A DNA stretch of 64,000 nucleotides. It comes from Polyodon spathula (lineage: Eukaryota > Chordata > Actinopteri > Acipenseriformes > Polyodontidae). A program made the position numbers and the translations under genes. The stretch covers positions 82,399,603-82,463,602 of the forward strand of contig NC_054535.1 in assembly GCF_017654505.1 (NCBI RefSeq), given 5' to 3'. Below the pieces are notes generated by a model that was given only the letters and a program-made list of their open reading frames with translations, was not told the DNA's origin and ran no database searches. This document shows positions 1 to 38,272 of the stretch, in pieces. Numbering within the stretch: the first letter of the stretch is position 1; each line of letters starts with the position of its first letter.

Positions 1-1744
1 TTTTGGTAAACTGCTAAGCTGATGAGATTGTTTAGAGAAATGCACGTAACACAAGGCTGAGCACTGACTTAAAGAGCTTAAGGTTAATTATATCAAACAA
101 TGAATGACCTCATGTGACTCTTCTCTGTATTCTTTATATTTACAACAATCACCTGCATCACCTTCTCATTTATACATATTTATTTAACCTGCAAGAATAC
201 CGTCTTTGTTTACAAACACAATCGTTAAACTAGTCTAATCATAATACTCCTTATTATTATCATTGTTATTATTATTGTCTAGTCCCTAACCATTACCAGT
301 AAAGATTGAACATTAGCAATATCCCCTCTCTTGGAATATTACAGAACATATGGCTATAACAAAACCCTTGTCCCACATGTAAACGATAACTTCATTCAGG
401 GAAGCGCTGAAATTTAAATACAGCAATACAATGTCACATATCAAATACACTTTGCTCAAAAGCATGCACGATACATTCATAAACCACTGCTCTAGCGCCA
501 GTAGAATAACATTAACAATAATAATCACAGTAACAGACATTGTAATATTACAGTGAGGGTCTCACCCTCACATGGTGCATCAACGGTCTTAATATTTGTG
601 GATGAGAACAGTATTTTATGTGTGTGCAAAAGCAAACAGCTAATGAAATGGTCGGCATTTTAATGTAAAGACGCATACTTCTGTAGCTATGTATATCATT
701 GCGTGCAAAATAAACAATGGTGGCTGAATATGCCAAGTCTCCAGCACCATTATTGAGATTCACAATCCTGCAGTTTTTATATTTATCGCTCAGTTACTAA
801 ATAACAGGAAGAAAATGTAATTGTGACAAATTAAGCATAATTATGAATGCGCTGCAACTTGGGTATTATGTGAAAGAATCAACCTGAATGTTAACCCGCT
901 AGAGTCGATATTTTTTATAATTAAAGTTGTATGATGTAGAAATAATTACCATTCAATATTGATCCACTGCCGTCTTGCCTAGCACAGATTCAGTTTTCTA
1001 TTTACCTTTCACGCACGTGGGAATGTCTACTGAGGCACGTAACCACATTGGTCATGTGATACGAAAAGGCCGGCCCTAGCCTGCTTTGTGTTCATACATA
1101 TGTAAAGGCCAGTCCTGGTCTTTGATTGCAGGCCCTGGGCCACATCGAAACAGCTGCCTAAATCTGGGCCAGCCCTAGGCTGCCTTTTCTTTTTTGGAGC
1201 GTTCACATATGAGAAAAGGCATCCCTGAGGTGTCCCTTGGCCGCCTGAAATCGCAAGTGTGAACGGGGTTTAAATGTTTTTTCCCCCCCAATTGTCTTTG
1301 TTGTTGTTTTTGTCATTTTCTTTTATCATCTAAAATGATCTGTTAGTTGGACCAATGACTGTTAAATAATACATTTGCCACGCTATACATTTCTCAAGTT
1401 GTAAAGTCCCCAAATCATGTTAAATTTACACTAAAATATGACTGGGTGAACATTCTTCCACAGTTCAGCCTTCTGTGCACTCTGCTTCACCAGAAACCAC
1501 ACGCTGCCTGCAGCCTCAGTCTGGGGATTGTTAGGCTTCCAGTTTTTAAGCCTTTGTTTAAAAAGCCAGCTTTTGTTTGGATTTTATCTTTTCTTCTGCC
1601 ACCTTTTTGGCAATCAATTGCCTCTTTTTGTAAAGCTCACAGCATTTACATTACATTAAACTGGGGAACTCAGTTACAATGAGGACTGAAATTAGCAACA
1701 ATTCTTAGATATATCAATATCACAGATACACACTCAGTAGAAAC
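1..1744. other. Intergenic DNA downstream of ror2
   Basis: No coding signal found. The short open frames here have no recognisable similarity. The stretch at about 1060-1270 is GC-richer, with repeated GTTCAYA...AAAAGGC and GGCCCT/AGGGCC motifs and a GTGTGAACGGGG edge, and may be an old MITE, but its ends could not be fixed. Confidence 0.4.
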
Positions 1745-2897
1745 GTATATATTGTATGACTTTATTGGATACTCCATGTGGCTGGATGTACAAAATATAC
1801 GGCTAAATTGTGAGCTGGATACAAAGATATTATCACTTCTGTGAGGTTTACAAAAATCATATTGAAAATGTAAGGACCTTTTTGCCAACAGTAAAATAAA
1901 GGTAATAACATTTAATAAACTCCAACCAAAGAAGACAGAGCAAACATTTAAATTACAATATTCTCCCCCCCCCAAACAAAAAAAAATAAATCAGAATACT
2001 TCAAAGAGAAAGTTATTCAGATAATAAAAACATAAATTACAAGTCTGTACAGGGTTTCTAATAATAAGAAGCAACACATCAATATACAAATTGCATCATT
2101 ATCAGTACAATCATTGGATGTTAAAGCCTTTGCACTCTGTTCAACTGCTTGGAAACTCATTACATTCGTCATGCAGATGGTATTGAGATTTTACTTCCAA
2201 GGACTATGCTTCTCTGACATCCTGAGCAGCGATCTGTCCTTATTCCAAAACATTTCATTGTTCTTTGATGCCATTTGCTTCATAACATTGCAGAGTTTAT
2301 ATTATTTTATGACATAAAATCCAGGATAAAACTAGCATTCTTCATTCCTTCAATCTGCATTTTGTTCCCATAAATCCGGAGAAAAAAAGTATTTCATTTG
2401 TTTGCAGTATCTTGACGTAGTTCTTTTTTAACCTTCTCCATTGAGACTTTATCCATTTGTCTTTTTTTTTCCCCCAATTGAGAGATTGCAAATGCAAATG
2501 TAAAGACACTATTAGTTCCAATACGCAGTGGATTTTCAGGTATTTTATCTTGCAACACAACTTGAAAAAAGCAGTTTAAAAAAAAAAATCATTGCATTGC
2601 TTTATGTTGCACAGCAACAGTTTAAAAAACAAAACAAAAACAAAAACAAACAAAAAGACACCTTACCCTAATGGTATGCAACACGTATGATAGAAGTACT
2701 GCCCACCATTTGCACCTGCAGATATTTCTACTGCTTGTAACAACTTGGGATATCTCTTATGTCACCCACGGCCATGAATTGAAATAAAAAAAAAAGTCAA
2801 GACAGGTGACTGCACATATCTAACATCATTCAGTCCCTTCACATAAGGTATTTTGTCATCACAAAAAGGATTAGTTAGCCATGGGTAGTAGCACTTT
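1745..2897 (-). other. ror2: Probable ror2 3' UTR
   Basis: About 1.15 kb of non-coding sequence after the TAG stop. The first convincing poly(A) signal on the minus strand is AATAAA (plus-strand TTTATT at 1761-1766). It is followed by a G/T-rich downstream element around 1710-1730, which places cleavage near 1745. The length is similar to what I remember of mammalian ROR2 3' UTRs. It contains A-rich simple sequence at about 2615-2660 and 2571-2588. No open frame here looks coding. Confidence 0.55.
1761..1766 (-). terminator. Candidate ror2 polyadenylation signal AATAAA
   Basis: Canonical hexamer on the minus strand, 1.13 kb past the stop codon, with a GT-rich stretch (minus-strand GAGTGTGTATCTGTGAT) 30-50 nt further on, the expected arrangement for cleavage and polyadenylation. 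Confidence 0.5.
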
Positions 2898-28057
<25,160 letters not shown>

Positions 28058-29076
28058 CTGTTGATAGAGAGGAAAAAGAAACACAAAAAGATAAATGTGC
28101 AGTCTGGTTTACTGATAAGACAAACATAACCATTTGTACGTGGCACTTACAGCCACTTTACATAGTAATTAAAGTGGAGCCTTTTTTCTAACTGTGATTT
28201 TAGACAGATTTCCATTTACTACCTCAGACCCTGTGGTTGAAAAAAGAGCACAAGCCTGGTAAATAAAGGAACAACAAATTGGAGATTCATCCAAAACCCA
28301 CATAAAATGTATCATAAAACTGCACACAAGATTTATAGTTGACCGAACAAACCCCCACATTCTAGCAGACTGATTTTTTGTTATTAGGTACAATGGAACA
28401 GTTTGAACAGGGGCAATGGAGCAATTAAATATATATTCTATTCTACTTATTAACCACTGTACCACATGTAATTGACATCTAATGACATACTTAGGGGAAC
28501 TTAAACACCTATTACTTCCTTAAAATAATAAATAGATGGAAGGGTAAAATTGAGGCCTGTCTGGATATATTTTGGAAATGACTTGCATAACAAGTTATTT
28601 GGTAGATTTGTACAAGCGCACAATAATTAAGATATATGCTTCTTCTGCATCCCAGTATTACTGCTTTGAAAAATATTTGGATTTGATGTGCTTTAGTTTC
28701 TGCCTGATACATGAATGAATGTATGTGGAGGACATGGCAGCATTGCTACAAACACAAGTCGCTTCACTAAACAGTTTTTGGTTTGTTCCCAATCTCCCTT
28801 TCCTTTGTATGTCTACATAAAACACACTCATCCACAGCTGTAGCTTATAAGGACAGTAAGTAATTATATACCACTGCACTTCCAAAGTGTGTGAGACTTG
28901 TGATTCTCTGGAATGCACTAGATGATAATAGTTTACAAAAAGCTTATTAATGCCAGGGTTTATTTCCCCCTCGGGTCCTGACAAATACAGCCACTTGATG
29001 TCTGATAACAATCTTACAATCAGTACAAAATAACATGTACATCATCTTGAAAGACTATAATAAACAGAATGATAAA

Positions 29077-29079
<3 letters not shown>

Positions 29080-29151
<72 letters not shown>
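29080..29151. repeat. (AAT)n microsatellite
   Basis: About 24 AAT units, essentially pure. Confidence 0.98.
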
Positions 29152-29154
<3 letters not shown>

Positions 29155-29329
29155 TAGTTCTTATATATTGCAACAATTTTAAAATGCAGTTTGCTGCAGT
29201 AAGCAATTTGTTACATAAAAGCCAAGTTATATTCACCCAAGGCATGACCAACTTGTGTAGGTATGGATGTTGTGGTTGCGTTTTTCCTTTCCATGTTACC
29301 TACCATTGTACATGCCCACAAATCAGGAA

Positions 29330-31125
29330 ACAGACATAAGAAAGTTTACAAATGAGAGGAGGCCATTCGGCCCATCTTGATTGTTTGATTGTTAGTAGCT
29401 TATCGATCTCATCAAGCAACTTCTTCAAGGATCCCAGGGTGTCTGCTTCAGCAACATTACTAGAGAGTTGGTTCCAGACTCTCATAATTCTCTGTGTAAA
29501 AAAGTGCCTCTTATTTTCTGTTCTGAATGCCCTGGTCCTTGTTTATTTGTTCAGGCTGAAAAGTTCCTTGGGTAGACATTGTCAATACCTTTTAGAATTC
29601 TGAATGCTTGAATCAGACCGCCACAGTCTTCTTTTTCAAGTCTGAATAGATTCAGTTCTTTTAGCCTATCTGCATATGACATGCCTTTTAAACCTGGGAT
29701 AATTCTTGTCACTCTTCTTTGCACTCTTTCTAGAGCAGCAACATCCTTTTTGTAGTGAGGTGACCAGAACTGAACACAATATTCTAGAGAAAGTCTTACT
29801 AACATTACTTTGCTTGACTTCAAATCATGTCACTATATATCCAAGCATTTTGTCTAGATGAAGACATTTGAGGCAACATAAACTCCTAAATCTTTTTCAT
29901 AGATTCTTCTTCAATTTCAGTATTTCCCATATGGTATTTATAATGCACATTTGTATTGCCTGCGTGCAGTACCTTATACTTTTCTCTATTAAATGTAATT
30001 TGCCATGTGTCTGCCCAGTTCTGAATGCTGTCTAGATAATTTTGAATAACCTTTGCTGCTGCAATGGTGTTTGCCAAGTTTGCTTACTATACCGGAATCT
30101 AAGTCATTAATGTAGATTAGGAAGAGAGCAGTAACTAATACTGATCCCTGTGGTACTCCACTGGTTACCTCGCTCCACTCTGAGGTTTCACCTCTAAATC
30201 AGTACTTTCTGTTTTCTACATGTTAACCATGCCCTAATCCATGTGCATGCATTTCCTTGAATCTCTACTGCACTCAGTTTGAGAATTAATCTTTTAGGCA
30301 GGACTTTGTCAAAATCTTTCTGGAAATCTAAATAAACCATGTCATATGCTTTGCAATTATCCATTGTCGAAGTTAAATCCTCAAAAAAAAAAAAAAAAAA
30401 AAAAAATCAAGCAGGTTAGTTAGACATGATCCCCATTTCTTAAAACCATGCGGACTGTCTTCCAGGATACTGTTACCATATAGGTCATTCTCCATTTTGG
30501 ATCTTATTATAGTTTCCATAAGTTTCCATAGAATAGAAGTCAGGCTTATTGGTGTACAGTTACCAGGTTTGGTTTTGTCTCCCTTTTTGTGGATCGGTAT
30601 TACGTTTGCAATTCCAGTCTGTCAGTATAACCCCTGTCTCAGGAGACTGTTGCATGATCTTGGTTAGACTATTTGGTTATACTATTTTGTTTTCTCTTTG
30701 TCTAATGTTGTCATATGTTTCTTTTAGAGATTTTACTTCCTCCTTGAATGTTCTTTTGCTGTCAGAATATTGGAAAAAACATTTTGGAATTGGTTTTGGC
30801 CCCGTTGGCAATGCTCATTTCTATCTCTCTCTTGGCCTTTCTAACTTCCTTTTTGACTTGCGTTTGCAGTTTCAAGTACTCTTTCTGTGTACTTTGTTCT
30901 TGGTCCCTTTTAAACACTCTATAAACTGCCTTTTTTCTCTGAACATTTTTTTAAATTGATCTATTAAACCAAACCATTCTGGCCATTTTGTTTTAGTTTT
31001 CAAAAATAGCAATCCTTTTTCTGTTGATATTTTCTCTATTTCACTCCAATCTACTTCTGTAAGTCTCTGCTTCATTCCCTTGTAGTAGGCCTTTTTAAAT
31101 TTGTAAACCTTAGCTTTAGTTGTTA
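29330..31125 (-). mobile_element. CR1/L2-like LINE, 5'-truncated reverse transcriptase relic
   Basis: A minus-strand relic of a non-LTR retrotransposon, about 1.8 kb. Read right to left, a linker upstream of the reverse transcriptase comes first (KKEVRKAKREIEM-type), then reverse transcriptase motif A (YLDFQKDFDKV) and motif B (SGVPQGSVLV...LIYINDLDSG), then the C-terminal part VQRRVTRIIPGLKGMSYADR and WNQLSSNVAEADTLGSLKKL. Motif C (the FADD box) was not found. Frameshifts and a 24-A run (30380-30403) break the frame. Domain order and motifs fit the CR1/L2 group; the exact clade is uncertain. Confidence 0.8.
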
Positions 31126-34037
31126 CTTGTATGCAGTCATGCCAATTTGAACAGTGTGAATCTTGCATTCACCATGTGCACACCTTGAACAGTAGTAAAC
31201 CACACATGCTACACAGTCAACAAATATGCAATATGGACATGGCCACAGTCCAAATAAACATTGTAAAAAGAGTTTCCATGTCAAATTATCATTCCATTGT
31301 TGTAGTAATTCCATTGGGACTCTAACTTCAAAGCATTCTGGGTAAACAAAATGCAGACATAAGCATGGGACTAAAAATCAGGTGTTCTCAGAGTTGGTCA
31401 AATTTCCATACGTGCCTTCAAACGCACCTTTCAAAGCAAACCATTTTTTTCTATCTCCAATTTGGTAAATATGTCCAATTGTTGTGCTTTGACTGTAGAA
31501 TCTCAGGACAGATCTATTCATTTTAATATTATGGTTTATTGTAAAGTCTGGTGTTGCTTTGAGGCAAATAGCCTGGAAATTATGTATCAATTCTAGCCTA
31601 ACAGTGACATGGTTGTAGGGTCACACGGAAGTAAAACGACACAGAACGCCTGTTTTAAAAAAAAAAAAAAAAAAAAAAAGGAGAGCACCTCTGAGAATTA
31701 TTTGGGATAAAAAGAAATGGATGGTTTGCACAGGACTAAATTTCACAGATGTCGGTAAAAAATTCCCAAACCACCTGTTTACTGGTGATTTTCTGTCCCG
31801 TTCAAAATTGGGCTATTAATCAACCTTTGAATTTCAAGAGAAACATTTACAAAACAGAATACAGTTTCTAATTTTCTACCATGCTTAAACAGTTCATTAC
31901 CCTGTGCAAGACTGCAATACACATGTTTTAAACTCTGACTTTCCTAACATGCCTAAAGCAAACATGTGACAGCTTGAAACTTGACCGTGAAGGATTTCTT
32001 TAAATTTCTAAGGGACTGCAACAAGCATAAATCAACTACTCCTTCAAATTCTGGTCAATTAAAGGAATTAACATTAAGCCAAGGTAAATCCACCCCAAAA
32101 AAGAATAATGGGCACAGTGTTAACGAACAAAGCCAGAAACATCACATGTACTTTACCTAGGTCTACTTAAAAACTATACTTGTCAAAAAAATAAAGGAAT
32201 TACCAAAACTAAAGGCAAGTAGTTACAGTTTGAAACTCTCTTTATAAATCTGATAAAAAGGTATAAAAGTGTATAATATTGTATTAAACAATGATTCAGT
32301 ATATTCAGCCAATCAGCTTCCAGCTCTAGTGGACTTCTGCATCAACAGTACATGACTGCTGCCACGTCACAGCATCAACTGTGAATCAAACTTAAATCAG
32401 TCCATGCAAGTATCGGCTTTCTCATTTTTCCTTGCCGTAATGAAAGCTAATCTATTGGATAGCAAATATTAAAAACCAAAAATCAACCAATCTACACTTT
32501 GCACTGATGAAAGCAACCAGTCCTGTACCCACAACTGCTGAGTCAACCAATCACAGCTCGACTGGAGCTCAGCATCTTTCAACGACAGCAAACCAAGACA
32601 CGGCCAGTTCATTAATATTGCTCTGTTTAGAAATTTGGTACTGTCCTGATAAACTATAAGTAACTGTGACAAATAAAAATTCTGTTTTTTTTTCTCTCCT
32701 TTTTCAGAACATTTTTGGGACACTTCCTAAAACTTCTCAGCGGAAGGGTAGACAACGAATCATTTAAAGTTCAAAGTAAATCAAATTTTTTTAAATTAAA
32801 AAAAAAATAATAATGAGAAAATCATTTTCTACTGTGCCCTCTCAATGAAAGCTCTACCGTGTGGTAGCTGAAAACAAGGTAACAACACTTACTGGGAAGT
32901 TGTCTACATAGATGTGGTTGGAGTTGATGATAATGCTCTTGTGAAGTCCTGTGCCACACACTGCATATGATTAAAACCCAGAATGCCTCTCTCACACTGA
33001 CAATCCAGGGAAAAGTGCAAAAGGTGGCAACTCTACTGTAATATTTTACTTCCACATACAAGGTAATTTACAGTCAATATTTACAGACAAAGGTACACAG
33101 GACAATACAACTGGTATCAATTTGACAGACTAGCTTCTAAATAGGCATAAATATTGGGTCTTATTCACAAAGCTATGAATTTAAAAGAATGCATAACATA
33201 AAATTAATAAAACTAGACGGTTGTGGGTTTTGTTTGCTTTTTTTTTTTTTTAAATCTTGGTGAAGAGGGTCCATCACTCCTTTCACATATAGTCCAATGC
33301 ATAAAATCTAATTTTAAATTATGGAAAGAAATACAGTACATTAAACTTAAACAGGGGTCATACGAAGCAAACTAAATTCTTAATTGGTTGCTCTATGCTC
33401 TTTTGTTGTCTATGAATGAGTGCATAAAAGCAAATAAGAGGGAAACTCCAGAATTGAGGAGACAAAGACTCCCAGCCAACCAGGTGAAGTAGGGTTCACT
33501 TTTAACCCCAAATATCCTGGAAGACATTTTAAACAAACTGGAATCAAGAATATAGAAAACAAATTACTGTACATGTTGTTAATTTTCCCTTTTAGCAATA
33601 TGCAAGTAAAATACGCCTAAATCCTTGGTTACCCTTTGACCTCTTTGCCAACAACACTTCACTTCAAAGCCCCTAAATGAACAACCCTTTCCAGTTACCA
33701 CCCTATTAAATATTTTCTCCCATTCTCCTCAAATTGAACATCGTTGACCCTTGCAAGAGTCGGTAACCAGGTCGATAGTGCACAACAAAGAAGTCACTGT
33801 AAAGCTTTGATTCAGCTGCTAATCTGATTACTTTGGCTGTGTGAGATGTAGGATACTTAGGCCACTGAATCACTGCCTTTCATTGGAAATTCCTCTTTTT
33901 CAACATCTGCCGCTCCTGGCAACCAATGTAACCCGCTGCTCCTCAGCCTCGTAGGAGGGTGGAAAACAAGAGAGAGCAACACAATTGTCACTAGAGGGGG
34001 ATATTAAACCCTCAGTGTACTGGTTACCTTTTCCAAT

Positions 34038-34080
34038 AAATAAATAAATAAATAAATAAACAAACAAACAAACAAACAAA
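34038..34080. repeat. (AATA)n/(CAAA)n microsatellite
   Basis: Five AATA units followed by five CAAA units. Confidence 0.9.
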
Positions 34081-36222
34081 CTACACTGACTACAGCATGA
34101 TGTTCAGTCGAAGAGTATCCAAAAGTACAGGCCTTTCAATTACATTTTGAACTCCTCCATATTAACATATATGACATTGTGGTTAAAATACATGTGCCAC
34201 TCTCCAATGTCTCTGCCCATATATAATATATACATATATATGTTCAGTAAAACATTTCTCATTTCGGTTCAACGTTCCCATAACGTGTCTGTTTTATTAG
34301 AGAGTATGTTCATGCACATGAAAAGTCCTATCTCTCACTAGCTTATAAACTTTGTTAACAGTTCTTATTCTCACCCTGTAATCCACTCATATCTGGGCTG
34401 CCAGGGCTTATCAGATATCATGTGAGTGGAACAGCAGACTGCTGCCCAATCTCATTAGACAGCCTGATCCAGCTTGGAGCACGTCTCTCTCTTTCTGGTA
34501 TCTCTAGTTATGAAAGCTTTCATCTCTGGCACAGCAGGCCCTTTCACTTTCCTCCTCACATAATCTCACCCCCCTTAAGGCACAGCAAGGACTGCCAGGT
34601 GGCAGCCGCTATGCTGCATCTTCCTCAATCCCATCAAGAATGAAGCACCTTTTTACATTAAATAAAAAGCACTTTAACAAAAGGCCTTTGCCCTAAAGAA
34701 AGAAAAAATGAAATCTATAAATTATTTAGATTGTTTGTTTTTAAAAAGAGAAGTACAGAAAATAGGATGACCAGGAACCATGAATTACAGCAAACACCAT
34801 AAAGTGGATCAGTTTTCAGTTTCAAGCAGATTCATGATCCCATGCTGCCTCAACACATTTTGTCTGTAATCATATTTCACACATTTACATGCCCAATACC
34901 ATTCCAGCTCTTCATATTTAAGGCTGGCACTTTTGCTTATGTCCATGTGTGCAATCCAATACATAACAGTTGCAGTCTGTCCAGACATCATCTAAAATTG
35001 CACCACATCAGACCTCTTTCCAAATAAAGTGAATACAGTGAATTATAGCAGCCAGTAAATTAAAGCATTACCTGCTAAATAGAAAGATCATTTGCAAAAC
35101 ACAATTGTTGTAAATTAAACTGACAAAATGCTTCATTCTCTTCTCGGTATTAAACCACAATAAATCTCTTTTTGAACAAGGTCATGTCGCATTGCAAATC
35201 TACTGTTACAATACAAAAGAAGAGCTGTGTAACTTATACTTGGTGAGAATGTGTCTGAAGTTGTCCATTTTAACAACCCCTGACCTGTTGTTTTGTCTCT
35301 CCATGTGATGGATGACCTATGCCAATATTTAAGGAGAAAACATTGAAAAATGTTTTGCACAATGCAAAAAAAAAAAAGCTTAAATCTGTAAAAACAACTG
35401 TGTAAAGAAACACATTTCTATTTGCCACATGAACTAGTTCTAATAGTGCATGCATGCATTAAAAATCTTAAATGCAGATTTAATCTGAGAAAAAAGAAGT
35501 ATCTGGAAAACTTTCCAAACTATTCCCCCAGGCTTGCATAGAACAGTGAACAAAAAGCATGCCACTAGTTTTAAGATTTGTAAAAGCATGCAATCTCATT
35601 AATTAAAACCACACAGAAGTTTTAGATTTCTGAAGAAAATTCTCATTCTTTCATGAAACAAGAGACATGTTGAAGTAAAACAAGAGGTCTAAAAAACATG
35701 ATGCCAGCACAGCACATGGCCTGAAGTTGCACATTGATATTGTTATGACATGTTTGGTAGTTTAACACCATTTCTCATCCTCATGCATTCAGCACTTACC
35801 AACTTCAACAGCGAACTCAGGACGAAGTGCAGGTTATCATTCCTGTTACATCTCAATGAAAACAAAAATGGCTTTTCCAAACGGGGCACACCCACATGAA
35901 ACGTTAGATTAGAAAAATGACCTGCATAACTTGTAATGTTGTTTTATATAAACAGTGCTGTTCTGGCAGAACGGTATCCCTGTTCCTTTTTTCAAATTTC
36001 AATACGGGTGCATTCTCCAACAGCATTACACACTTACATTTTTCCATCCTGTTTAGCATTGGTAGGTCAGTCTATTATCTATCAACCTCAAAAAGTTCAG
36101 CATGTAAATGGTTTAATGTAGTCCAAAATAGCACATCCTTTATGCAAAATAACTCACCATTGCAAGAAACTTTTAAAAGGCTTGCATGCTTTTGGTTACA
36201 ACTCAATGATCATAGATGATTC

Positions 36223-36223
<1 letters not shown>

Positions 36224-36298
<75 letters not shown>
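36224..36298. repeat. (AT)n microsatellite
   Basis: Pure AT dinucleotide tract of about 37 units. Confidence 0.98.
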
Positions 36299-36300
<2 letters not shown>

Positions 36301-36868
36301 TTCAAAGAGCCTAAAGCTGCAAAACTAAAAATACCATTGCAAAGTATAGATGTCTGACAGTTTCTGTTGTATGTTGTGGGCGGGCCAGAGCTAATTACAT
36401 ATCAGCAGGAATGTTCAATTCTTTAGATCTTGTACACACATTATGGCATACTGACAGTTCTATCCACATATAAACTCTGTTCCAAAGAATATTACAAGTT
36501 CTGTTTATAATGAGGAATTCTGGTAGTCATAACAAGATTGCTACATTTCTAACGGGTTATTAAACAAATAGAGTACATGGAAAGTGTAACCCTCCCCTTT
36601 CTTCCCCAAATTCATAGTTCTTCAGGAGGTAAACCCATAAGAGAACCAGCTCATCATTTGATCTTGGGAATCTATTTTTAGAAACCCAACTGATATTATC
36701 ACACTGCATGTTATAATACCAAACTCTTTGTGACAAAGTTTTCTAATTAAGAAACTGATGGAGAAGACCTACTGTTTTTTCTCTTCAATTAGATCTTCAA
36801 CGACAGTAGACAATCTGACCATTAGTTCATTCCAGACACCATCTAGCTACATTAACCACAAGATAATC

Positions 36869-36899
<31 letters not shown>

Positions 36900-38272
36900 G
36901 AAATATGTCCTTTCCATAGATGCACAAAATTATGATAAGATGAATGGCTTTTAAAACAGATTTTTACTGTTTCTAATTTTAAGAGGTGACAGTTTGGTAA
37001 ATGTTTCACTGTGCTTTTGAAGTGAAGGCAGTCTGGGAGACAACACACTTATTGTGACATAACTTGCTTTGCTATCAGTGTAAATTGAATTTAACAGATT
37101 AAAATTAAACAGATTATTTCTGCCATACCTCATAGTGTATGGAGTGAAGCATTCCTTGTTTAAAGAAAGAAAAAGTTACAGAACGAAACACATACAGGGG
37201 CAGGGGTGTTAGCTCGCTTAAGGCTGCGAGTGATTAGAGTGCCTGGTGATTGAACAATGCGGCGAACCATTCACTCTGTGCACCGCCTCAAACAGATTAA
37301 TTTAAAAAATGAAGGCTTTACAGTTTTGCAAAAGCTTTGGAGGCAACTGTATTTGTTGGATTCCACTGCTAAACCAAACTAATTTTTTTTCTGCGTGTTC
37401 ATCACTGACATTGCCAGTGGAGGTGGTTTGAAACGGTCGTCTCTCTTACAGGCTGGAACTGATTTCAGCCATTTCCTTTTCTCAGAAGCAGCCAATTTCC
37501 AGATCCAGCTGATTTTAATCGCGTCTCTTGTACATTCTCACAGGATTGTCTCGCTTTCAATCAGCTCTTTTTCACTAGGACCTTTGGGTTTGGGAGCTCT
37601 CAAACCACAATGTGAGTTGAAGTCTGCCAAAATAATTCCTGTTCAAGGTTCAGAAAAGATTACTATGGCTTCATATATGTTTCTTTAAAAACTACCCGAC
37701 ATGATATAATTCATTAAAAAAAAATTAAAAAACTGAATGAAAAAAGAAGATCAGAAAGCTAGGTACCTGAATCAGATAATTATCTAACTGTATCTGGGAC
37801 AACAAAACTAAAACCACGAACATGGCATAGTGGAAAAAGCTGTCATTTAAAAAATGTTTGGTTGTTGTATATATGTAGGTGTAATTGTAATTGTAAGCAC
37901 AACTTCAGACATTTATTTAAGGAGGCTTTAACTATAAAAGGAATGTTGATGTACATACTCCTGGATATTGTATGTGGTTATAATTTGGTGAACAGCAGTT
38001 TTACAACCGTGCATGGCTCAGTCTACAACTGGTATTATTAAAAGGGCTCAATTTAACCTTTTAGCTCAAACAGATGTGTGTAAAATTAGACCAATATTTG
38101 TATTTAATTAGCACATCATGTATGATACTGTTCTTCAGTTCACACAAATATGGATCCATGTTCAACTGTCTAGGGGTAAACAGTTTAAAATCACATTACA
38201 GCAAATTACAGCCAAGTTTATGGTTTGACGTTTTCACAAACATAAATTCATAAGTCAACATTATTTACTCTC

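Noticed and set aside
30549..30959. 136-codon plus-strand open frame
   Set aside because: It is antisense to the CR1/L2-like LINE linker and reverse transcriptase region, which carries the recognisable motifs on the minus strand.
37195..37290. Possible tRNA gene or SINE head (TTAGCTCGC...)
   Set aside because: No convincing B box or cloverleaf could be formed.
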